Shown: positions 1 through 6,028, counted from the stretch's first letter. The stretch is DNA of 6,467 nt from JALQTD01 sp036825655 (GCA_036825655.1 DAISXU010000123.1:1-6467), one strand, 5' to 3'. Made by a program: numbers and translations. The notes: a model not told the origin generated them from the letters alone.

Positions 1-2
1 CA

Positions 3-1178
3 ATGACTCGATTGCTTTTTCTTTTTGCACTAGCTGCCGCTGCAGGATGCTCTTCCTGCGATAACGGCGGAGAAGACGTGCTCGTTGAGATTCGGTTTGT
101 TTCAGATCGAACGGCCTTCGAAAACGAGCCCAACGCCGTCTTCGCCTTTGATGTAGTGTTGGACGCTGCCTCCACAAAAGAGGTTCAAGTGTCCTTCGCA
201 ACAAACTCAATCAGTGCTGAATCGGGTGACGATTTCACCCCATCATCTGGTACATTGACTTTTCAGCCCGGCGAAACAACCGCCACCATTGAAATCCCAG
301 TCGTCATTGACAACTACCTCGAACCGGATGAGCAGTTTTCTGTTGTTCTCAGCAACCCTGTCAATGCTTACTTGAAAAATCAGGAACAGATAGCCATTGG
401 CACCATACGCAACGACGACACAACGGTCCAACTCGCAAGTGGAGGATTCGATGCACCTACCTCCTACCCCGGATTCACCCTCTCTTGGTCGGACGAATTC
501 GATGGAGACGTCATCAATCCCGCTCATTGGACCTATGACATCGGTGCGAATGGCTGGGGCAACCAGGAATTACAGAATTACACCAATGACCCCGCCAACG
601 CGTACCTCGATCAGGGTAACCTCATCATCCGAGCTGAAAAAGTAGCCGGTGAGCAATATACATCTGCCCGCTTGAAGAGCGTCGACCTGCAAGAGTTCGA
701 ATTTGGACGCATTGACATTCGCGCAGTTCTGCCTACCGGACAAGGCATGTGGCCTGCAATCTGGATGTTAGGAGCTAATTACCCAGAAGTTGGCTGGCCC
801 GATTGCGGTGAAATCGATATCATGGAAATGATCGGCTCACAACCGAACAGGGTACATGGTACCATACACTTCGGCGCTGATCCCAGCCAGCACAACTCTC
901 ATGGCGGATCGACAGCCGTTCCTTTTCCAGAGCAACTCGCTGACGCCTACCATGTGTACTCCATCGAGTGGGAAACGGATTCCATTCGGTGGCTCTTCGA
1001 TAACGAAGAGTACTTCTCTGCGTCTCCGGATAACATGAATGGCCAACCATACCCATTCAATCAGCCATTCTTCTTCATTCTCAACGTGGCAGTTGGAGGA
1101 ATTTGGCCAGGATATCCGGATGATACAACACCGTTCCCCTCGTACATGGCCATCGACTACATTCGAGTTTATCAATAA
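3..1178 (+). CDS. GH16 family endo-beta-1,3-glucanase (laminarinase-like) lipoprotein with Calx-beta domain
   Basis: Predicted to hydrolyse internal beta-1,3 bonds of laminarin-type glucans at the cell surface. Residues 1-15 are a short lipoprotein signal peptide ending in a lipobox-like AAGC, so Cys16 would be lipidated; the following acidic stretch (CSSCDNGGED) resembles Bacteroidota surface-export signals, which is tentative. Residues about 27-139 are a Calx-beta domain (the DDFTPSSGTLTF, EPDEQFSVVLS and IRNDD signatures are visible). Residues about 155-391 are a full GH16 domain: SWSDEFDG at 161-168, MWPAIWML at 249-256, then the catalytic motif GEIDIME, giving E270 as nucleophile, D272 as helper and E275 as acid/base. 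This ExDxxE form, with the extra residue, is the laminarinase/lichenase-related type with a beta-bulge. The domain ends cleanly at IDYIRVYQ. The ATG at 3 fits the signal peptide, but only two bases precede it, so an earlier start cannot be excluded. No clear terminator follows, so read-through into the next gene is possible. The exact substrate is inferred from family resemblance. Confidence 0.93.
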   Translation: MTRLLFLFALAAAAGCSSCDNGGEDVLVEIRFVSDRTAFENEPNAVFAFDVVLDAASTKEVQVSFATNSISAESGDDFTPSSGTLTFQPGETTATIEIPVVIDNYLEPDEQFSVVLSNPVNAYLKNQEQIAIGTIRNDDTTVQLASGGFDAPTSYPGFTLSWSDEFDGDVINPAHWTYDIGANGWGNQELQNYTNDPANAYLDQGNLIIRAEKVAGEQYTSARLKSVDLQEFEFGRIDIRAVLPTGQGMWPAIWMLGANYPEVGWPDCGEIDIMEMIGSQPNRVHGTIHFGADPSQHNSHGGSTAVPFPEQLADAYHVYSIEWETDSIRWLFDNEEYFSASPDNMNGQPYPFNQPFFFILNVAVGGIWPGYPDDTTPFPSYMAIDYIRVYQ

Positions 1179-1321
1179 ACACTGGCCCTTCAAGGTGAAC
1201 TGACGCCAAAATCTAACACCTACCTGAACTTCTGTGAATGTGCAGTTGTTGTGCAGGGGAAATAATGTGTTTTATCTACACCTTTTCTTAACTTGACGTT
1301 AAAATTCGACAACTCAACGAC

Positions 1322-3655
1322 ATGAAGCTTCATTCATTCATTCAAACGCTCCAGTGCAGGCTTACAGCTGTTGCAGGACTTGCTTTGATTGCCAGCGGCG
1401 TAACTGCCCAGACGCACCAAGTTACATTCAACGTAAACATGGCCAATGAAACGGTAGCAGCCACAGGCGTGTTTCTGGCAGGTGGCACCAACTTTGGTGC
1501 TCCCGGAGACAACCTCATGACCGATGCGGATGGAGATGGGATTTATTCCATTACCGTTGAAGTAGCGGATGGATTCAGCGGTCATTACACCTTTACGAAT
1601 GGTGCTTGTGCTGATTGGGGATGCAAAGAGAACTTAGCAGGGCAATCTTGCGGAGATGCAACCAACTTCAACGACCGCCTTTTGCCAGCAGTAACAGAAG
1701 ACACCACCATCAGCACGTGCTTCGCTCAGTGCTCTACGGATGGTTCTTGCCAGGCATCGAGCGGTCCAGCCGACGTCACCTTTCAAGTTGACATGACGCA
1801 GCAGACAGTAGCAGGAGGGGTTTTCATCTCAGGTTCGATGGATGGATGGTGCGGATGCACAGCGATGTCAGACGCCGATGGCGATGGCATTTACACCGTT
1901 ACCCTCAGCCTCGCAAACGGAGCACACGAGTACAAATTCCTCAATGGAGGTTGGGGCTCAGAGGAAGTGTTCAACGCGACGGATTACACGAGCTGCACCC
2001 TGACCACAGGGGCCTTCACCAACCGCTTATTGACTGTTGATGGCAATGATCCAGTTACCCTAGATGCTGTTTGCTTCAACTCGTGTGACGTGTGCTCGGG
2101 AGACGTTCCCGGCTGCACAGACGACACCGCGAACAACTACAATCCGTTCGCCACAATTGACGATGGCTCTTGCACTTATGGAACGGCAGGCTGCACCGAC
2201 GAAACGGCTGCCAATTACAACACTGAAGCCACCATTGAAGATGGCTCTTGTTTGTATGCGACGTTCTTCAACGTGGACATGAACTGCGTCACAGAGGCGT
2301 ACACAACGGTTCACATCACTGGCCCATTCTGTGGCTGGTGTGCAAGTGCAGGCTACAATGACATGACTGACATCGATGGAGATGGCATTTTCTCCGGTGA
2401 GCTTTGGCTCCCTGCAGGAGAAACCGAATACAAGTACATGGTTGACAATTTTGTGGCACAAGAGAACCTCGCGGACGACATGGCTGCCGGAGCAACCTGC
2501 GCCCCCATCACCGACTTTGCATCTTACGCCAATCGCTTGGTTGTTGCAGGCACCACTGTAAACCAAACGTATGGAAGTTGTTCTGCTTGCAACCCTGAAG
2601 GAACGCCTGGATGTACAGACGAAACTGCTGCCAACTACAATGCTGATGCAACAGACAACGATGGCTCATGCTTGTATGCCACCACCTTCAATGTTGACAT
2701 GTCTTGCGCTGGTGTAGAATTCAGCACGGTTCACATTACCGGACCTTTCTGCGGCTGGTGCGGCACGACAGAGTACAACACGTTCAGCGATGATGATGGT
2801 GACATGATTTACTCGGGCGAACTTTGGTTGCCTGCTGGTGAAACGGAATACAAGTACATGATTGACGGTTTTGCAGACCAAGAGAACTTGGTAGACGATA
2901 TGGTAAACGGTGCCACATGCGCTCCTGTGACCGACTACGTGGGTTATGCTAACCGCTTGGTTACTGGTGGCAGCACGGTCAACGAAACCTATGGCTCTTG
3001 CACAGAGTGCGGTACGGAAGTGTTGACCGTGACCATTGATTTCGCTTTCGACATGAACAACAGCGAATACCCCAATGCCGATTACGACAACGTGGTCATT
3101 AACGGCTCCTGGAACAACTGGTCTGGATGGGGTGTGACATTGACCGACGATGACATGGATGGCATCTTTACCGGATCAGGTGAATTTGAACAAAACACGA
3201 CCTTCGAATTTGTTTTGGCCGTCACTGGACCTGCCGATGGAAACAGCGGATGGGGAGTAGCGATCAATGCACCTACTGAGTGCAGCTCGAACCCTGACTT
3301 GCCATTGGGCCAAGGCGGTGGAAATTACGGTGTAACTGTAGGAACGGAGAACCAGTCCATTGCATTCTGTGCAGGAAGCTGCGAGGCGACGTGTCCGACT
3401 TTGGGTTGCACTGACCCATTCTATGCTGAGTTTGACCCCTATGCTACTCAGGATGATGGCACCTGCTTCACGCTTAAAGTTTGGGGATGCACATACGAAG
3501 CCGCATCGAATTACAATGCTTCAGCGAACACGGACGACGGATCATGCATCATCGAACAAGGCAGTGATTGTCCTGGTGATTTGAACCAAGACGGAGCAGT
3601 CGGAACTTCTGACTTGCTCGCATTCTTGTCGCTCTTCGGAATTGCATGTGAATGA
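1322..3655 (+). CDS. Secreted multi-module protein with CBM-like beta-sandwich repeats, Cys-bracketed 21-aa repeats and C-terminal dockerin-like EF-hand
   Basis: I do not know a named family for the whole protein; no catalytic domain is visible. Residues 1-30 are a signal peptide (hydrophobic core TAVAGLALIASGV, cleavage near TAQ). Five related modules follow at about 31-143, 149-258, 312-423, 452-563 and 567-691. Each has an opening strand like TFNVDM, a central G-x-x-x-W or G-P-F-C-G-W-C, an Asp-rich DxDGDGIYS turn, then a strand pair such as LPAGETEYKYM, and closes with paired cysteines. The W / DGDGIY / EYKY pattern resembles starch/glycogen-binding (CBM20/CBM48, AMPK-GBD) folds, so glycan binding is inferred, not shown. 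Five 21-residue GCTD...DGSC repeats lie at 264-284, 290-310, 430-450, 695-715 and 722-742. Residues 290-429 and 430-569 are a gap-free tandem duplication. The end (750-776) is one dockerin-like calcium loop between two cysteines. There is no recognisable type IX secretion C-terminal domain. It lies 143 bp after the GH16 gene, same strand, and is followed by a strong terminator. The ATG at 1322 lacks a Shine-Dalgarno sequence, as is usual in Bacteroidota. Confidence 0.88.
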   Translation: MKLHSFIQTLQCRLTAVAGLALIASGVTAQTHQVTFNVNMANETVAATGVFLAGGTNFGAPGDNLMTDADGDGIYSITVEVADGFSGHYTFTNGACADWGCKENLAGQSCGDATNFNDRLLPAVTEDTTISTCFAQCSTDGSCQASSGPADVTFQVDMTQQTVAGGVFISGSMDGWCGCTAMSDADGDGIYTVTLSLANGAHEYKFLNGGWGSEEVFNATDYTSCTLTTGAFTNRLLTVDGNDPVTLDAVCFNSCDVCSGDVPGCTDDTANNYNPFATIDDGSCTYGTAGCTDETAANYNTEATIEDGSCLYATFFNVDMNCVTEAYTTVHITGPFCGWCASAGYNDMTDIDGDGIFSGELWLPAGETEYKYMVDNFVAQENLADDMAAGATCAPITDFASYANRLVVAGTTVNQTYGSCSACNPEGTPGCTDETAANYNADATDNDGSCLYATTFNVDMSCAGVEFSTVHITGPFCGWCGTTEYNTFSDDDGDMIYSGELWLPAGETEYKYMIDGFADQENLVDDMVNGATCAPVTDYVGYANRLVTGGSTVNETYGSCTECGTEVLTVTIDFAFDMNNSEYPNADYDNVVINGSWNNWSGWGVTLTDDDMDGIFTGSGEFEQNTTFEFVLAVTGPADGNSGWGVAINAPTECSSNPDLPLGQGGGNYGVTVGTENQSIAFCAGSCEATCPTLGCTDPFYAEFDPYATQDDGTCFTLKVWGCTYEAASNYNASANTDDGSCIIEQGSDCPGDLNQDGAVGTSDLLAFLSLFGIACE
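2111..2251 (+). repeat. Two 21-residue Cys-bracketed repeats (2111-2173, 2189-2251)
   Basis: Both follow the pattern G-C-T-D-x-x-A-x-N-Y-N-x-x-A-T-x-x-D-G-S-C, with cysteines at positions 2 and 21 and acidic/amide residues between them. They are separated by five residues and link module 2 to module 3. The second copy is also the start of the 420-bp duplicated unit. Repeats of this appearance are frequent in secreted proteins of marine Bacteroidota. The spacing of Asp and Asn suggests calcium binding closed by a disulfide, which is inference. Confidence 0.85.
2189..3028 (+). repeat. In-frame 420-bp tandem duplication (2189-2608 and 2609-3028)
   Basis: Two adjacent units of exactly 140 codons each, with no insertion or deletion, encode one 21-residue Cys repeat plus one beta-sandwich module. 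By eye the proteins are about two thirds identical, with fully conserved blocks such as TVHITGPFCGWC and SGELWLPAGETEYKYM. The DNA of those blocks differs at many third codon positions, so the duplication is old and the protein segment appears to have been kept by selection. The last six residues of each unit are linker and are not conserved. Confidence 0.9.
2609..2671 (+). repeat. Third 21-residue Cys-bracketed repeat
   Basis: This copy opens the second 140-residue unit and joins module 3 to module 4. Its first eleven residues, GCTDETAANYN, are identical to those of the copy at 2189, but several codons differ synonymously. Its Asp-rich end reads DNDGSC. Confidence 0.85.
3404..3547 (+). repeat. 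Fourth and fifth 21-residue Cys-bracketed repeats (3404-3466, 3485-3547)
   Basis: These two copies sit between the last beta-sandwich module and the C-terminal EF-hand. They are the most divergent: the fourth has FYAEFDPYAT in place of the usual TAANYNxxAT and ends DDGTC; the fifth has Tyr in place of Asp at position 4 and reads NASANTDDGSC. Length and the two bracketing cysteines are unchanged. Confidence 0.8.
3569..3652 (+). other. Dockerin-like single EF-hand C-terminal module of the 777-aa protein
   Basis: Residues 750-777 read as a Cys, then a 12-position calcium loop with D753, N755, D757, G758 and D764 at the ligand positions of a type I dockerin repeat, then the helix DLLAFLSLFG, then C776 next to the end. 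True dockerins carry two such repeats; here there is one. Two cysteines flank the loop-helix and could close it with a disulfide. Similar endings (C-x-D-x-N-G-D-G...DLL...L..FG) are common at the very C-terminus of secreted proteins in marine Bacteroidota and Planctomycetota, which suggests an anchoring, assembly or sorting role; this is not demonstrated here. Confidence 0.65.
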
Positions 3656-3686
3656 AATACAGATTGATTTAGCTTGAACAATCTGA

Positions 3687-3721
3687 GCGGGCTGCCTGTG
3701 GGCAGCCCGCTTTTTATTTTT
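3687..3721 (+). terminator. Rho-independent terminator after the 777-aa secreted protein gene
   Basis: A perfect 10-bp GC-rich stem (GCGGGCTGCC at 3687-3696 with GGCAGCCCGC at 3701-3710) closes a TGTG tetraloop and is followed directly by TTTTTATTTTT. It starts 31 bp after the stop codon and separates the glucan-related pair from the next transcription unit. Confidence 0.95.
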
Positions 3722-3767
3722 GGAAGATCAAGTTGGTAGCGCATCCCATGAGACCGAAATTTGCTCC

Positions 3768-4775
3768 ATGAACCGGCTTGTGAGAAGAACCCAGTGGGCA
3801 TTGATGGCCTGTTTCATTGCAGGAACTGCGCATGTGAATGTTTGGGGTCAGTCGTCGCCCCGGCTAACTGCCGATGAAGAAAAGGAGTTTCGCACCATCC
3901 CTACCCCTCCTGAGGTATCCGACACGGTGATTTGGGCTCAAGGTGGGAAATGGGACGTGAACTTTTCCCAAGTATACCTGCACAACTGGGCTGCAGGAGG
4001 GCAAAGCACGCTTTCGCTCATCACAAAATTCGACTACACGTGGGAATATGGCTATCGCAACTTAGCTTGGGATAGCGAAGTGCACAGTGCCTTGGGTCTG
4101 CTCCATCGAGCTGATGAAGGCGTTTTGCAAAAGACTGACGACCGCATCGAAGGCGCTACAAAACTCGGTTTGCGGGCAACCGAAAGTGGGTTTGCAACAA
4201 TCATGGCGAGCTTCAGGTCGCAATTCGCACCTGGCTATCCACTGGTCAATGGCATGCCAGATCGAACAAATCGAACCTCCAACATCCTCTCTCCAGGTTA
4301 CTTTGTCTTAGCAGCAGGGATGGACTACAAAAATGACCCGCACGATTTCACCTTGTTTCTCGCCCCCTTTACGTATAAAGTAACTTGGGTGTTGGATAAA
4401 GGGCTCTCTGAGGCAGGTGCTTTTGGAGTAACACCCGGGGAGAGAAGTAGGCGCGAATTAGGTGGGTATTTGAAATTGGGCTGGAAGACGCCGGTTGTTG
4501 AGAATGTCGATTATGCCATTCGTCTGGACCTGTTCTCAAATTTCCTGAACAATCCTGAAAATGTGGATGTGTTCACTGATCACACCATTTCAATGAAGGT
4601 CAATGACTACCTCACCACCACCATCAGCGCCACCTTCATCTACGATGATGATGTTTTGCTCCAAAAAGAAGAGGCCGAAATTGACTCCGATGGAACTGTT
4701 GTTACCCCCGCCAAAGTTGGCCCTGGACTGCAACTCCGTGAAGTTCTATCAGTTGGATTCTCGATGAAGTTCTAA
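3768..4775 (+). CDS. DUF3078 family protein, predicted outer-membrane beta-barrel
   Basis: A 335-residue exported protein of the Bacteroidota family DUF3078, whose function is not established. Residues 1-27 form a signal peptide (basic MNRLVRRTQ, hydrophobic ALMACFIAGT). The family signature is clear: FSQVYLHNWAAGGQ at 66-79, followed by alternating strand-like segments (SLITKFDYTWEYGY, RIEGATKLGLRA), then LSPGYFVLAAGMDYKND at 174-190, LAPFTYKVTWVLD and the GAFGV block. The protein ends in phenylalanine (GFSMKF), as outer-membrane barrels commonly do. I chose the ATG at 3768: the frame stays open to a TTG at 3720, but that codon lies inside the T-tract of the preceding terminator and would put 16 polar residues before the signal peptide. 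It stands 25 bp before fabD with no terminator between, so the two may share a transcript. Family assignment is strong; localisation is inferred. Confidence 0.9.
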   Translation: MNRLVRRTQWALMACFIAGTAHVNVWGQSSPRLTADEEKEFRTIPTPPEVSDTVIWAQGGKWDVNFSQVYLHNWAAGGQSTLSLITKFDYTWEYGYRNLAWDSEVHSALGLLHRADEGVLQKTDDRIEGATKLGLRATESGFATIMASFRSQFAPGYPLVNGMPDRTNRTSNILSPGYFVLAAGMDYKNDPHDFTLFLAPFTYKVTWVLDKGLSEAGAFGVTPGERSRRELGGYLKLGWKTPVVENVDYAIRLDLFSNFLNNPENVDVFTDHTISMKVNDYLTTTISATFIYDDDVLLQKEEAEIDSDGTVVTPAKVGPGLQLREVLSVGFSMKF

Positions 4776-4800
4776 AAGCCATGATGCCTATTTTCGTGGC

Positions 4801-5682
4801 ATGAAAGCATTCGTATTCCCTGGCCAAGGCGCTCAATTCTCAGGAATGGGCAAGGACTTGTTCGACGCTTCTGACATCGCTCGTCAGCGATTCAATGAAG
4901 CCAATGAAATTCTTGGTTTTGACATCGCAAAAATTATGTTTTCGGGCAGCGATGAGGAGCTCAAACAAACGCGTGTTACCCAACCCGCAATCTTTTTGCA
5001 TTCTGTCATTTTAGCCGAGCTATTGGGGGCCGATTTCAATCCAGGAGTGGTTGCTGGCCATAGCCTTGGGGAGTTTTCTGCTCTGGTAGCTGCTGGATCG
5101 CTCACATTCGAAAGTGGCCTGCGCCTCGTTGCTGAGCGGGCTTCGGCGATGCAAGCTGCATGTGAAGCAACTCCGTCAACCATGGCCGCTGTTTTGGGTC
5201 TGGAGGATGCGGTTGTTGAACAGATCTGCGAGGCCACGGAAGGAGTAGTTGTGGCAGCCAATTACAACTGTCCGGGACAACTCGTTATTTCCGGAGAAGT
5301 CCCTTCTGTAGAAGCGGCATGCAATGCACTGACTGAGGCTGGTGCACGGAGGGCTTTGATTCTCCCAGTAGGTGGGGCATTTCACTCCCCGCTCATGGAA
5401 CCAGCCCGGGAGCGTCTGGCTGCTGCCATCAATGCAACAGAATTTCAGCAACCTCGCTGCCCTATCGTGCAGAACATCCATGCCCAAGCGGAGACGAATC
5501 CACAGGCCATTCAAGCCAATCTCAATGCCCAGTTAACTGGCGCCGTGCGGTGGACTCAGTCCATGCACACCATGACTTCAATGGGGGCGAGTGAAGTCGT
5601 TGAAGTAGGGCCTGGCAAGGTGCTTCAAGGGCTATTCAAGAAAGTGGATCGTGCGTTTTCAACCTCAAGCGCCACCATTTGA
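4801..5682 (+). CDS. fabD: Malonyl-CoA:acyl carrier protein transacylase FabD
   Basis: Cytosolic enzyme moving the malonyl group from CoA to acyl carrier protein, which supplies the extender unit for type II fatty acid synthesis. At 293 residues it is near the usual length (about 310 in E. coli). The N-terminus FPGQGAQFSGMGKDL (6-20) holds the oxyanion-hole Gln9. The nucleophile elbow GHSLGE places Ser88; Arg113 in AERAS is the malonate carboxylate-binding arginine; His195 in GGAFHSPLM is the catalytic histidine. The segment NYNCPGQLVISG (154-165) and the ending EVGPGKVLQGLFKK are also typical. No key residue is missing. ATG at 4801 is the only sensible start because the family always begins just before the FPGQG motif; no in-frame ATG is present in the 25-bp gap. 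It is not beside other fab genes here, and it ends 17 bp before a strong terminator stem. Confidence 0.97.
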   Translation: MKAFVFPGQGAQFSGMGKDLFDASDIARQRFNEANEILGFDIAKIMFSGSDEELKQTRVTQPAIFLHSVILAELLGADFNPGVVAGHSLGEFSALVAAGSLTFESGLRLVAERASAMQAACEATPSTMAAVLGLEDAVVEQICEATEGVVVAANYNCPGQLVISGEVPSVEAACNALTEAGARRALILPVGGAFHSPLMEPARERLAAAINATEFQQPRCPIVQNIHAQAETNPQAIQANLNAQLTGAVRWTQSMHTMTSMGASEVVEVGPGKVLQGLFKKVDRAFSTSSATI

Positions 5683-5699
5683 GCGATTTTTAAATCATT

Positions 5700-5734
5700 A
5701 AAAAAGGGGATGGCCATGTGCCATCCCCTTTTTT
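5700..5734. terminator. Bidirectional intrinsic terminator between convergent genes
   Basis: A perfect 15-bp stem (5700-5714 with 5720-5734) closes a five-base CATGT loop. The core is GGGGATGGC/GCCATCCCC, with six A on the left arm and six T on the right arm, so the hairpin has a U-tract when transcribed from either strand. It lies 17 bp after fabD and 17 bp after the stop of the - strand coiled-coil gene, and can therefore end both convergent units. Confidence 0.95.
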
Positions 5735-5751
5735 CATTGACCACAGCGGAT

Positions 5752-5955
5752 TCAAATCGCTGACAGCCCTGTGTAAAGATTTTGCACTTCTATTTCCGCT
5801 GCATGCAATGAACTCTTCAGCAGGCTGTTTTCAGAGCGCAGCTCATCGCAACGCCTCTGTGCACGTGCTAACTCTGTTTTCAATCGCATGAATTCATGCA
5901 ATGCTGCTGTCCTCTCTTGGCGAGCAGCTTCCAGTTGAATGAGCAAATCCTCCAT
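5752..5955 (-). CDS. Small coiled-coil protein of unknown function
   Basis: A 67-residue, almost wholly helical protein; I do not recognise a named family. A single heptad register runs through nearly the whole length: a positions M1, L8, R15, F22, L29, C36, N43, L50, V57 and d positions L4, A11, A18, L25, A32, L39, L46, A53, L60. Charged residues (E, R, K, Q) fill most other positions. N43 in an a position within LRSENSLLKSSL recalls the buried Asn of leucine zippers, which favours a parallel dimer; that is inference. No signal peptide or membrane segment is present, so it is likely cytosolic. The ATG at 5955 lacks a Shine-Dalgarno sequence. It lies 73 bp downstream of the MFS gene on the same strand and stops 17 bp before the shared terminator. 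The convincing heptad pattern and snug placement argue that it is real. Size and shape recall ZapB-like division proteins, but there is no direct support for that. Confidence 0.7.
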   Translation of the reverse strand: MEDLLIQLEAARQERTAALHEFMRLKTELARAQRRCDELRSENSLLKSSLHAAEIEVQNLYTGLSAI

Positions 5956-6028
5956 GTGTCAAATATCCGACATCCAGAGAGCCACCTCATCCCACCTGCT
6001 CATCTACTTATGCACGAATCTTCGTTCA

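Noticed and set aside
837..1193. 118-codon open frame antisense to the GH16 catalytic domain
   Set aside because: Fully overlapped by a well-supported enzyme domain; no recognisable features, no plausible gene context.
1179..1321. Possible promoter or terminator in the gap between the GH16 and 777-aa genes
   Set aside because: TTGACG at 1293-1298 resembles a sigma70 -35 box but has no partner at a proper distance, and no convincing TAnnTTTG/TTTG pair of the Bacteroidota type was found. The short TGTGCAG direct repeats near 1240-1256 and weak inverted bases do not form a terminator.
2060..2566. 168-codon open frame on the - strand inside the 777-aa protein gene
   Set aside because: It lies antisense to a clearly coding, repeat-containing gene, and its translation shows no domain, signal peptide or ordered pattern. 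The openness follows from the biased codon use of the Asp/Asn/Thr-rich + strand protein.
3569..3655. Type IX secretion C-terminal domain at the end of the 777-aa protein
   Set aside because: The usual roughly 80-residue beta-sandwich sorting domain with its conserved end motifs is missing; the tail is a short EF-hand module instead.
1322..3655. Repeats as a CRISPR array or mobile-element signature
   Set aside because: The repeats are in-frame protein-coding units with synonymous divergence, not identical short DNA repeats with unique spacers, and no transposase or inverted ends are present.
5956..6028. GATATTTG on the - strand just before the coiled-coil gene, similar to the Bacteroidota -7 box TAnnTTTG
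   Set aside because: It is only about five bases from the ATG, which would force a leaderless transcript, and no -33 TTTG element stands at the required spacing.
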